Shown here one piece after another: positions 1 through 10,205 of a stretch of DNA of 64,000 nt. The notes under the pieces were generated by a model. It saw nothing but the letters and a program-made list of their open reading frames with translations. It did not search any database and was not told the DNA's origin. Origin of the DNA: Cricetomys ansorgei (taxonomy: Eukaryota; Chordata; Mammalia; Rodentia; Nesomyidae); assembly GCA_026225945.1 (NCBI GenBank), contig JAMJFZ010001133.1, positions 11,219,501 through 11,283,500 on the forward strand, given 5' to 3'. Numbering within the stretch: position 1 is the stretch's first letter; the number at the start of each line of letters is the position of its first letter. The position numbers and the translations under genes are program-made.

Positions 1-834
1 CTTACTTTGCTAACTCTTCCTCTGATTAGGCACTTTGTCTGCCAGTCACTCTGACTCATCTCAGATGTCACCTCTTGTGTATCACTGACTCCTTCTGAGA
101 TCTCCTTTCTGTGTCTGCTTCCACTGTTTTTTCTAGGGATTAAAGACATGGACCATCATTGTCTTCTGAAAACTGGATTAAAAGTGGGCCTGTATTCCAT
201 TCAGACCACACAGGCCTCTGAATGTAGCCCTGGAATATAGACCTTAGCTTTCACACAGGATTATTCCTCTACAATGCAATCTAGAGGTCTTGACTATGTT
301 CATTTTCTCTGCCAGTTAAATAATTAAAAGGCAGGACAAATTTTGAGAGCAGTAGGTCACAGCAGAAAAATCTGAGCACCATAAACAGAATCAACAGTTG
401 AAGAAAGATGCTTATTGGGGGTGAGGAAACACACATACACAGTGGGCACATAGAGAAAAAGACCCTCTACAAAGCTGATGGGGGTGGGGGTGGAGATCAG
501 GACTTGGGAAGCAGAAAAATCCAGTCTCTTCTCCAAGGCTGGTTGTTTTTACAACTCTGAAGAGTTTTCCTCCCCTAATTTAGGGTTGGTCATTTTGAAG
601 AAAGATGGATGGATGATTGGCTCAGAATTATTGTATAAAATATTCTGATCTGGCCTTGAACTTATAGAACCAATCCATCAGCAGGGTCCCTGCTGGTGGG
701 AGACAAAAGCCTACAAGGCTTTTGCATTAAACTGCCTCAGATTAGGAGGTTGAGGAAGAAGTTGGCCATCTTGGAAGTTTGCCTCCTTTAGCCATGGTCC
801 CTCTACCTATCTGTCTGTCTACCAGGGAATCTGC
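1..834. other. Unique sequence, no feature recognised
   Basis: No repeat family, exon or RNA was recognised. The only compositional oddity is a short G-rich run near 479-494. Confidence 0.5.
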
Positions 835-1068
835 CTAATTGCTGGCCTCTCACTTGAATGCAGAGCTTACCAATTGGGCTAATCTATCTATCCAGCTTGC
901 TCTGGGCGTTGCCAACCTCTCTCTGCACTTCCTGAGCACTAGTTTTATAGGTGATTGTTATCCACCACTCAACCCTTACATTTACATGGGTTCTGGGGTC
1001 CAAACTCCACACTGCTTGTTTACACAGCAAGGTACCTTACACATTGAGTCATCATCTCTCCAACCAGT
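835..1068 (-). mobile_element. Degraded tRNA-derived SINE remnant(s), antisense
   Basis: Read on the plus strand, 985-1068 follows the reverse complement of a B2/B3/B4-type SINE head: a block like 'ggttctggggtccaaactc' (inverted B box region), then 'acagcaaggtaccttacac' and 'gagtcatcatctctccaac' (inverted A box and 5' end). A second, weaker head-like stretch lies near 865-892. The two may be parts of one composite element or two fragments. Divergence is high and the boundaries are approximate. Confidence 0.45.
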
Positions 1069-2114
1069 GTGCAGAGTTTGTACTGGGATTCCATTCTGTA
1101 GATGTGATTGACTAGATCACTAGACACAGTGTAAGGCTGATCACGTCGTGATCATGTGGCTCGGAGCCTCAGCCCTCTGGTTACATGGCTGCTTTTTTCT
1201 TGTGTGGCCAACTTCTATCTTGAAGCAGTCTAGGGGCTCAGTGAATGCATCAATCTGTTGGTCTAAACCCACACTGCTGTGTGGCTTTTACAGTGAGAAC
1301 CATGACGTCATACGGTGTTTCTGTGTCCTGCTCTGCCTCCAAGTCACTTGCCTGCCCTCTCTGCCCCTGCCTTTCCCTTTCTCCTACCTAGTTCCCTCCT
1401 CTAACTCCATCTCTAGCTCTAACTCCTCCAGTAGAGTTCCAAGATGGGGACACTGCTCTTTGCTCTTTCCCTATCTGGATTTTGATTCACTTGATCTGTG
1501 TCCTGTGAGAGATGACAGATGACCTAAGCCCCGCCCAACAAAAACCTCCCCCAAATACTTCATCATGCCAAGGTCCAGGGCCTGCTTCCTTGTGCTTACT
1601 TTTACCATTGTCATTGCACTGTTATCTTCAAGACTCAAGAACAAGTGCCCATTAGTGCTTGTGGGAAGCAGTCCTAGGCATGTGCATAGAGAGGCAGAAG
1701 GAGACATAGGCTCAGCAGCTCAGGTGGGAATGACCCTCACAGTGCTATGAGGAAGGAGAGAAACAGACAAGAGGAAGGATATGAGACACGGGCCTTCCTG
1801 TAGGCTGTGGAGAAGCCAAACCACTGTTGGCTAGAAAGAACCAGCTAGAACATAGCCTTGTGGGGAGACCAGTAACCATGACAAGTCAAGGTTAATGTTT
1901 GAAAACAGAATCGTAAAGGAAAGACAGCATCAACAGTGACAGCCTGGCCCTTGACCTCTCCACTTTACAGACACACAGAACAGGAAGAGCACTGAGCCAG
2001 AAGGGGGAAACACACAAGCTCAACTATTGCTGAGATGGAGAGAGTCTGTCATCATGGAGACAGGGACAATCCCTCTGTCTCCTCTCAGCCTCAAACATGC
2101 AGTCCAGGGTGGTT
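1069..2114. other. Unique sequence, no gene recognised
   Basis: Open frames at 1148-1522 and 1565-1750 have no recognisable domain and look like chance frames. A perfect 17-bp palindrome lies at 1138-1154. Confidence 0.5.
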
Positions 2115-2265
2115 TAATATCAGGTGGACTTACATTTGAGTTCTGAATGTCATTTGTGAGCTGTGTGAAGCTGGATGAGTTGTTTGACCTTGCTAAGCCT
2201 GTTTACCTTACATACATGGAGAGAATGCCACCTTGTATATCTGTTGTGAAGAATGAAGCAGTGTC
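2115..2265 (+). mobile_element. MIR SINE fragment
   Basis: The core resembles MIR in the sense direction: 'gagctgtgtgaagctggatg', then a 'cttgctaagcctgtttacct' block matching the MIR 'cttaacctctctgagcctcagtttcct' segment, then a gtt-gtgaagaatgaa segment like the MIR 'gttgtgaggattaaatga' end. Ancient mammalian tRNA-derived SINE, heavily diverged, boundaries approximate. Confidence 0.65.
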
Positions 2266-3398
2266 ACTTGGAGTTTGGAGAACATTTCTCTTCCTCATCC
2301 TGTCCTCTTGCCCTGATATCTCTGCTTCTCCAGTTCTGGTACCCCATCTTCACCCTGAGCTAAAGCTCCTGTTACATCTCTTGCTTGACTGTGATCACCA
2401 CCCCCCACCCTGCTTCCACCCGCACCCCAATTGACATCTTGCTTCTTTGCTTTTTACTTTTCCCATAGTAAATAAGAGAGTTTTCTTAGAAGTCATTGTA
2501 TGTTAGGCTTGTCAGAAATGCTTGGGAGCAGAGTGGTTTGAATTTTGGGATATTTGCATATCCATAATGACACGTTTTAGGGGTTAGACCAAATAGAATC
2601 CTGAACTTGACTTACTAGTTCATGTACACAGTCTGCTCAGCCTCAAGGTCTCTTTAAGTGATATTTCCAGCATTCCAGCCTGTCACGTGAGGCCAGGAGT
2701 GGAATTTTCTACTTGTAGGGTCATGTTAGAGCTCAGAAGGCTTTGGATTTCAGAGTTTGGAGGAGGTAGAAACAAATGTGTTCTCTTCCCTCTTGTGAGG
2801 TCTGTGCAGGGCATGGAATGGCCCCTTGCTGAGGAGGCAGAGAAGCCTGGAGTTACCCAGGAGCCGGTGCTGCGCGCTGCTCACCTCTGCACACCGCTGC
2901 CGTGAGCCTGCATCAACAGTAGGTGCAGAGTCCATTCCTCAGCAAGGCCATAAAATCCCTCCGGTCAGCCATGGAGTTTCCTTTCCCCGCCTCCCCATAG
3001 CTCCATTTCCTTCCTGCCTTTGTGCGCAACACCTCTGCAGGAAGGAAAGACAATATAGTTTGCGGAGGGCCGCTGTGAGGCAGTCCAGATGATGATGTGT
3101 CATGTCATTAGAACCACTTCTCTGCCTTGGCAGCCAGTGGACATGACCAGTGTGACTCTGAAAAGGGGAAACAAGTGACAGGAGAGCTAGTAAATGGCCC
3201 CAAGACACTGAACCTAGAGGGGCTGACTCTAACGTGTTTTCATAACTGTTTGCTCTTTCCCTTTGATCCAATTTGCCCTTTTCCATGTTTGGAAATGTAA
3301 AAAAAAAAAAAAAAAAAGAAAAATTCTAGAAGGAAGACGATGTATACCAAACATAAATAATCTATCACAAAGCATTTCAACATTTACACAAGGTAAAT
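2266..3398. other. Unique sequence with a poly-A run
   Basis: No family was recognised. The 2687-3286 interval holds several overlapping frames on both strands with no domain signature. A run of about 18 A lies at 3299-3316. Confidence 0.5.
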
Positions 3399-3552
3399 CT
3401 GGAGCTAGTGAAGGGGCTCAGCAGGGAAAGGCACTTGCTGCCAAGCCAGCAGGACCCGAGTTCATGGAAGGAGAGGACTGACTCCACAAGTTGTCTTCTG
3501 ACCTACACCTGCATGCCATTGCTTGGGTATTCTCCCTATGAATAAATAAATA
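3399..3552 (+). mobile_element. B2/B3-superfamily SINE, internally deleted
   Basis: A sense tRNA-type head (gga-gct-agtgaaggggctcag, then 'ggcacttgctgccaagccag') is followed by the family body 'gactccacaagttgtcttct' and 'gacctacacctgcatgcc', ending in a 'gaataaataaata' tail at about 3540-3552. Compared with the usual B3-like consensus, the segment between the B box and the body is partly deleted. Rodent-specific. Confidence 0.8.
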
Positions 3553-3807
3553 TACAAAATTTAAAGATTCTTTTAAAAGGTATATTTAGATTTACAGTTG
3601 TGTATAGTCACCCCTTATGTGCATAGGTTACTAGGTAAATCTACTTCAACAAACAGGTGATGTGAAGAACTCTGGGAGAGAGCTTTAGATCAAAGGATTT
3701 AGGCTGAGAAGGTCTTCAGAGCCTCTGGCAATCCTTTTTGTTCCATATTCACCTTTTCTCAGAGGTTCCTTCGCCTTAATTCATAGTTGACAAGGCTCCT
3801 GAACCCC

Positions 3808-3995
3808 CAGAGAGGACTTGCTATGTATCATACACCTGGTGAATTACATAGGGTCGCTGTAGAATCCTCACAGTCTCCCTGTGGGGAGGACCCAGATCCC
3901 AGTGTCCCATATTGCAGAAGAGGCTGCTCAAGGCTGCCCAGCCAGCCAGTGATGGAGCTCTATCAGGAACCTAGGCAGCCAGGCTCCAGGTCACG
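3808..3995 (-). mobile_element. MIR SINE, antisense
   Basis: The plus strand reads as an inverted MIR: 'agaatcctcacagtctccc' (inverted 3' part), 'catattgcagaagaggctgc' (inverted 'cattttacagatgaggaaac'), then a block like 'gcccagccagccagtgatgg' matching inverted MIR core, then 'aggcagccaggctccaggtc'. Fairly complete for a rodent MIR. Confidence 0.7.
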
Positions 3996-5099
3996 TTTAC
4001 ACACTGAACCTGACTCCCCTGTTTCTTTCCCTGACCAAGCTAATTTGCACAGCATCATCTGAAAGTATCACATTCCTCATCCTTTGCCAGATGTTGGTTA
4101 TGCCAGCTTCTTGAGGTTCTTGCATCAAATGCAAACCATTTGGAATTATCATCTAGACATGATGTGCTGTTCCCCTCAGGAGGGGAGGACCATGGCTTTG
4201 GACTTTCAGCTCAGACAAAGCTCATCCTACCATAAGCTCTATTGCATGATCTTCACCAGGCAACCTGTAGAAAAAGAGACATCTACAGCCCTTCTTGCCT
4301 ACCTTCACTAGGTCCCACCCACATTTTTGAAGCAGGATGGAGACTGCTTGTCTGTGAAGTTGCATAATCAATCCCAATTAGTAACCTAAAACAAGTGGGC
4401 GGACAAGTAGACAGGAGTCCATAGTAGAACGCCGAAACCGTTGGTTAGCACGGAGAAAACCCGCAAGGCAAATGGGGAATGATAACAGACAAGTACTGAG
4501 GTAGAAATTAGGAAACATTGCTCACACCGGGACCTCATGGGTCCCTTTCTAGCAATAGCCCGTTCTGCAGCACATGACAGTTCAGCTTGCCGGCAGTGTG
4601 GAAGCCTGAAAGCCATCCCCATAAGCTGCTGCCGCTGCTGCTGCCTCGTCTGCCCCCAAAAGAAGGAAAGTGGCTGCCTTGCAGCAGAAAAGCAGAGCTG
4701 AGGTGATGTGGAAGCCTATAGGTTAACCAGAGAGCAGTTGGCGGGCAGGACCCCCCCCCCCCTGTACCAGGTTCTATGCTAATGCCTCAGATTCATCTTT
4801 GAGCAGCTCACTGAAGTAGCCCCATTCATGCCAGTCATCCCTCTGGGGGATGGGAGGGGCCATTCCAGTCCCACAGACAGTGCTAAAGAGCACAGCTCAC
4901 GGATCAGAGCCCTGGCGCTGCCTTCCCAAGTGAGTCTTGGATGCACCGAGTCTTGCAGCCGGTGCATCAATTTCTGTCCCTCATCCATGGTAAGGAGACA
5001 TCACCCATAAAGTGATGGTGAGGGTTAGTAACCAGAACTTCCAAAACGCTTTCACCTGCCCTCAGAATGAGACAGGGCATACAGAGGCACCGGGGGGAG
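3996..5099. other. Unique sequence, no gene recognised
   Basis: Contains a short C homopolymer (4750-4762) and a CTG-rich patch (4625-4645), but no recognised family or exon. Small frames on both strands carry no domain signature. Confidence 0.5.
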
Positions 5100-5275
5100 G
5101 GCGCCATGGGGATTGACACCCGGGTTGTCTCTGCTGTGTTTTTCAGCTTCACATTCCCTCATGCGCACGAGGAAATGAGAGTCACATCATGGGGTTGTTG
5201 AGAGGAGGCTTAAATGATCTAAAATTAAAAGCACTTAGAACACTCAGGGTCTAGCCTGGCAAACACTCCGCAAAG
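5100..5275 (+). mobile_element. MIR SINE fragment
   Basis: Sense MIR pattern: a loose 'cacccgggttgtctctgctg' start, 'catcatggggttgttgagag' matching the MIR 'cctcatagggttgttgtgag' block, then 'ggcttaaatgatctaaaatt' and 'agcacttagaacactc' matching the 3' end. Diverged, boundaries approximate. Confidence 0.65.
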
Positions 5276-5924
5276 TGATTTTCACCGGAGAGTATCTGTC
5301 AAATCTTGTGTGATCAGGTTGACATTGTACAGAGTGATCCTGTAAATGAATGGGACGACCTGAGACACTTATGATCTTGCTCTGTAAGCAGATAATATTA
5401 GCCAGAAAATGACCGCATCTCTTTATCATGTTCCCACATCAGCCGGGACTTTGACTCATGTTACCCCATGTACTTCTAAATGCCTCGGTTTCAGTCACCA
5501 CGCTGTCCACCCATGACCTTTCTTAGCTACTCCTACCTGCGCCCTGACTCCCGACTTCTCCTTGACAGGGATGTGCCCACAGGGCAATCTTCTGTGACTG
5601 AATCACAAGCTCCCCCCCCCCCTTCTATCTAGGTCTGTACACTGGCCACAATCCTTTCACAACACTGCATGGCTAATCGGAAGGCTTATCAAATGGAAAA
5701 CTGAACCACAAATAAGCTGGTTTCATCATACCTTACACGGGTGTGTTAATTTTCCCATTTGATTTGACTTGGTTCCAGCCCCAGATCTTTTCATGGAGGC
5801 TGCTACTACTTATATCTTGCATAATTTTGGGTATTTCCTAAGAGTCTCGGGCACTCTCTGTGTGTGGTGTCTGCTAGTTCTCCCTGGTTTGAGCTACTAA
5901 AAGAACACAGGTGCTGAGAATGTG
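5276..5924. other. Unique sequence
   Basis: No feature was recognised apart from a short C run at 5612-5621. Confidence 0.5.
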
Positions 5925-6180
5925 TGGACAAGGTAATCCCTAAGTTCACCTGTTAATGTTGTCCAGAGGTGGGACCTCTGGGGGGGTAATTAAAATTAAG
6001 TCAGATCACAAGGGAGGAACCTTGTGATATGACAGCATTGGTGGCCTTACGACAAGAGGAAGAGACCCGATTTGGCATGCTTACTCTCTCACAGCATGCC
6101 ATTCTCTCTGCTGTGCTTGGATGCAGCAAGACGATCCTCACAAGATGCAAAGTAGAATTTGGTGCAGTGATTTAAACTTC
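5925..6180 (+). mobile_element. MLT1/MaLR-like LTR fragment
   Basis: The plus strand follows the general MaLR LTR architecture: 'gtccagaggtgggacctctg' then 'ggtaattaaaattaagtcag' (the 'gaggtggggcctttgggagg...gattaggtca' block), 'tggtggccttacgacaagag', and a 'ctctctcacagcatgccatt' segment. The 3' third is not recognisable, so this is a partial copy. It could be another ERVL-type LTR. Confidence 0.5.
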
Positions 6181-7047
6181 CAGGGGTCCAAGACCATGAT
6201 CCAATAGAACATCTTAACAAATTATTCTGTCGCCGATAGCTACTGCATCAGTCTTCGTAGAAGACAAGGAGACACTTTCATAGATGCAAACCTTCCAGAC
6301 TCAGCAGACGGAACCATCTATCATGGCAAGCGCCATCTGGATAGCAAAATCCCAGTCGTCTGATCTCAGGTGTTTTTATTGATACAGAAGCTCTGCAGGC
6401 ATTCTATTAATACAAAAACTCTGCCCCCTCATGCAAAGGCCTATTTGCATAGTGAAGGAAACCTGTACTGTAGTCTCATCCCACAATCCTTTAGTGCCAA
6501 GCTATGTTACCTTTATGGAGGGGAACTCAAGGCCTAAGGGAAGTGTTCTCTCCTTGTTGCCTGAGACTGTGGGAGAGGAACTTCAAGAATTCCTCCACAG
6601 CAGCTTTGCTCTTCCATAATGGCTTGGCCAGAGAGCAGTGAGCAGGTGCAGATCATGAGATACCTTAATTACAGATTTACATAAAGCCAACACCTTCAGA
6701 TAATACAAACTGACAAGGCTTAGGCAGTCCTCCCCCAACAGTGTACGAAACAATCTTTATGAACATAATTAGAAATAAACTTCTCCCACATTTTACCATC
6801 TAAGATATTTTGTGGTAGCAACAGTAAATGAGCTACGATAATAAGAACATGAGCTCTTGTGATTTCCTTAGCTTATGGCCCTATAGCTGAGCTGAGTGTT
6901 TTTGGAAATGGAGACTCAGAGGAGAAGAGGAGTTTGGTCACTCGGTTTGCATTGCTCTATGGAGCACTGGATTGTGTGGTGGACTCCACAAGCTTGTCTG
7001 TTCAGATGTTGTGGGAGAGGGTCATGGGAACTGGTGATAGTCTGAAG
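6181..7047. other. Unique sequence
   Basis: No family recognised. The reading frame starting at 6859 is open only because it runs into the following GAA tract; it carries no domain. Confidence 0.5.
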
Positions 7048-7272
7048 GTAGAAGAAGAAGAAGGAGGAGGAGGAGGAGGAGGAGGAGGGAGGAGGAGGAA
7101 GAGAAGAAGAAGAAGAAGAGAAGAAGAAGAAGAGGAACAAGAAGAAGAAGAAGAAGAAGAAGAAGAAGAAGAAGAAGAAGAAGAAGAAGAAGAAGAAGAA
7201 GAAGAAGAAGAAGAAGAAGAAGAAGAAGAAGAAGAAGAAGGAGAAGAAGAAGGAGAAGAAGAAGGAGAAGAA
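7048..7272. repeat. GAA/GGA purine microsatellite
   Basis: About 225 bp of almost pure purine on the plus strand: GGA units at roughly 7062-7100, mixed GAA/GAGAA to about 7140, a long uninterrupted GAA run to about 7240, then GAAGGA units. It produces long artefactual poly-Glu frames on plus and poly-Phe/Ser frames on minus. Such polypurine mirror tracts are known to form intramolecular triplex DNA and to vary in length. Confidence 0.97.
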
Positions 7273-7879
7273 TTGAATGAAGTCCCCTGCTTTGAGCATG
7301 GAATAGGGGATTGCTTGAGAGACTGACCTAAAGGAGGGAAGATTTATTTTGGTGTATGGTTTCAGAGAGCTCCACCTATCATGGTGGGGAGCACCTAGTG
7401 GTATGGAACAATTTAATGACAGTGAGACAGTGGAAAGAGTCATGGGCTTGATGAGAATTAAGCTAACCATCCCCTGTTAACTGAGCACTGTAAGAGGAAA
7501 AGGTAAACCATTCAGAGTGATTCTCACCTTCCTGGGGAGGAAAGAGACAAGTATGAAAAGACTGGAATGAAAACACAGTTGATTGGTTACAGGCTGTGAA
7601 AGAAGGGCTTCATGACACTAGAGGATCAGTTTTATTTTAATGACTTTCCAAATGGAAGATCACCTCTAACCGGGGGAGGGGGAAGTAGACCGCAGATAAA
7701 CCATGCTGTGTGCGCTGCATTTGAAGCACCGGTAGGAACTGCACAGGTGGAGAAGATAGGCAGGACAGCACAAGCAAGGGCATGGAGGCTGAAAGGCCAG
7801 AGGCGGGACAAATCTCTAGAGCGGTGTCATGGGCGGTGATCGGCCGCCTGAGAGCTGAAAAGGTGAATGAGCCTCCAGG
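7273..7879. other. Unique sequence
   Basis: No repeat or exon recognised. Confidence 0.5.
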
Positions 7880-8095
7880 GCCTCCCTCACTGTGCGAGTT
7901 GTTGCAAGTGACTTATCCTTACTCTGACCCAGTTTTCTTTGTGTAGAGTGAGAATCGGGGAACTACCTACCTGGCAAGATCACTGTGAGGACCAAATGAT
8001 ATAACGCATGCGCACAGATTATCCTCGTACCTGGAACACGATGAACACCCACTAAGTAACCACTGCTAAGTGATGGTGACCATACTGGCAGTGGT
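7880..8095 (+). mobile_element. MIR SINE
   Basis: A near full-length sense MIR pattern: 'gcaagtgacttatccttact', 'tagagtgagaatcggggaac' (the 'aaaatggggataat' block), 'tacctacctggcaagatcac', 'gtgaggaccaaatgatataa', and 'acctggaacacgatgaacac' near the 3' end. One of the better preserved MIR copies here. Confidence 0.75.
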
Positions 8096-8139
8096 GACCA
8101 CTGGATGCTTAGGGTCACTGCAAAGGTGGACACTGGATA

Positions 8140-8515
8140 TGGTGCTCTATTTGTTGCTATAACAAATACTCGGATAGCAACTCACAACGAGGAAAGATTT
8201 ATTTTGGCTCACAGTTTTGAAGTCTCCAGGTTTGTTTTTTTTTTTTAAATTTTTAATTTTTTTATCTTTTTGCTTTGTAGTTAGGCAGCATTTCATTGCA
8301 GAAGGATATGGGAAAACCCATTCATTATTTCACTAAGGAGCAAAATAATGGAAGAGGAGGCGGGCAGGAGTCTTTCTAGCCAGTCTGGGTGCATGTCCAC
8401 ATTGATGTGAAGTTCTCTAACTGGGTGCTGACTCTTAAAGCCTCTACCACATCTTAATAGTGCCAGTAGAGCCAAACCGTGAACCTTTGTAGACAGTCAA
8501 CGTCCAAAATATAGC
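8140..8515 (-). mobile_element. MaLR-type LTR, antisense, diverged
   Basis: The left end carries inverted MaLR 3' LTR sequence: 'tttgttgctataacaaatac' and 'aaagatttattttggctcac' (inverted polyadenylation region). The right end carries inverted U3: 'cttaaagcctctaccacatc', 'ttaatagtgccagtagagcc' and 'cgtccaaaatatagca'. A T-rich stretch at 8232-8263 has expanded inside it. MT/MLT-like, subfamily unresolved. Confidence 0.65.
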
Positions 8516-9679
8516 AATATGTCATAATAAACTATGAGGATACAGAAGATGATATGAAATTTTGCCTTTGGGTTAGGAAAGAATATAAGAATATGCTGTG
8601 TGAACTTTTCAAGGAATAGATACAAAATAATGATGAGCAAAAGAGAAAACATACAGGGGATCTTCAGAGGAATGAAAAACAAAGAAGTATTACTACTAAT
8701 TTTTATCAGGGGATTATTTTAAAAAGGGTTTAAGCAGGAAAATTATATGACCAGATTTACAAATCAAATGATTCTTTGGGGTGAGGGGCATTGTGTCATT
8801 GTAGATTTGAGGAAGGCAAGACTGGGCAGAAAGTTTGGATAGGTCAAATTAGTACTTCCACGCTGAGACGTAGAGCGACCTTACCCAACCCACAACTATA
8901 GCAACGGGTAGCAGTTCAAAGAAAGGAGCGTCTATATATTCGGAACCTCGGGCGGTGAGCGTGGTAGGCATCAGTGGAGGAAAAGAAAGAGCTGAGGTCA
9001 GCCTCGGGGTTTCTAACCTAGGTGACTAGATGAGTAGTCTTATGAGAGACCTCTGCTAGAATCGTGTCTAGGGCAGGCAAAGACGAGGTTGTTTGGAAAG
9101 TAGGAGTGTGGAGAATACCTAAAGGGACGTGACATGCAAGGCCCGAAGCCTCCCGGGAGATCTCAGCTGGAAAGATTCAGCTGCTGCCAGTGTAATATTC
9201 GATGGAACCATGAGCGAATAGGAGATGTTTCCTGGGAAAGAATGCCAGGTGGGAAAAAAAGTGAATATCACCATTTAAAGAGCAAAAGAAGGAAATATCA
9301 ATATATCAGAGAGTTGAAAGGATAAAAGACTGTGAGGTTTGAAGGACACTAGAACAGAGTTGAAGAAGCAAGCGACGAGCCATCCTGAATAGCATCTGTA
9401 CATCCATCCACTAAGTTAAGATAGCAGGGGCGAACTGACTTAGCAAGGAGATGGGGGATAGGAGAGGAAGGAATGTGAACAGGAAGAAGAGTCAGGGGAT
9501 ATCGACTTTATCTGAGATATTTTTAGAGAAGGAAAGGTGAACAGAGTCAAGAAGGAAGGTCGCAGAGTATGACAGTAAACTTTATTGTTCGTTTGACTGG
9601 ATTTAGAGTTATTTAAGAGACACATCTCCCAGTGAGTCTGTAAGGGTGTTTCCAGAGAAATCGGAAGAAACTGAGGAAG
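8516..9679. other. Unique sequence
   Basis: No recognisable element. CpG dinucleotides are somewhat denser at about 8860-8970 than in surrounding DNA, but far short of an island. Confidence 0.5.
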
Positions 9680-9965
9680 AAGGACTCACCCTAAATGTGA
9701 CGGCATGATTCCCGGGGCTGCGTTCTGGAAAAAAGCACAAGGGAAGCAAACAGAACATCAAGATTCTCCTGCCTCCGTCTCTTGAACAGAGGCTCAGTGC
9801 GACCGACCAGCCGCTTGCTTCCTCCTGGTATCACTGCCGAGTCTCCCCTACTGAGATGAAGGACAGCTCTAAACTGTGAGCCAAAATGAATGCTTCCTTC
9901 CTTCTTTCCTTAAGTGGTTTTTGTCAAGTATTGTGTCATAGCAATGAAACAGGTAACTAGTACCC
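9680..9965 (+). mobile_element. MaLR-type LTR, 3' portion
   Basis: The 3' end matches the shared MaLR/MT pattern: 'ctctaaactgtgagccaaaa' then a polyadenylation-like region, 'ttaagtggtttttgtcaagt', 'attgtgtcatagcaatgaaa' and 'caggtaactagta'. The 5' part is not clearly recognisable, so the start is approximate. Confidence 0.65.
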
Positions 9966-10019
9966 AGGGTACTTCATTTTTTCCTTCTGGTAAAGAGAAG
10001 TCAAAGAAAGTTTATTGTA

Positions 10020-10205
10020 TTATCGTTGTGTGTATGGTGTTTACGTGTGGGTGTGTATTCTGTGGCACACGCGTGGAGGTTGGAGAACAGCTTTATGGGG
10101 TTACTTCTCTCCTTCCACCTTTAAGTGTGCTCCAGGGTTTGAACTTGGGTCATCAGGCTGTACAGCAGGCGTTTTTACCTGCTAAGTCATATCATCAAAG
10201 CTAAG
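10020..10205 (-). mobile_element. B2/B3-superfamily SINE, antisense
   Basis: The plus strand shows a TG-rich inverted tail, then 'gcgtggaggttggagaacag', 'cttctctccttccaccttta', 'ccagggtttgaacttgggtc' (inverted B box), 'atcaggctgtacagcaggcg' and 'ttttacctgctaagtcatat' (inverted A box and 5' head). Nearly full length. Confidence 0.82.

Noticed and set aside
1910..2000. Possible antisense MIR patch
   Set aside because: Only one short block resembles MIR; too little to distinguish from chance.
6859..7326. 155-codon frame with a poly-Glu stretch
   Set aside because: Open only because the GAA/GGA array lacks stops; flanks have no domain and the opposite strand is equally open.
8860..8970. Local cluster of CpG dinucleotides
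   Set aside because: Too short and too sparse for a CpG island, and no adjoining promoter or exon features.
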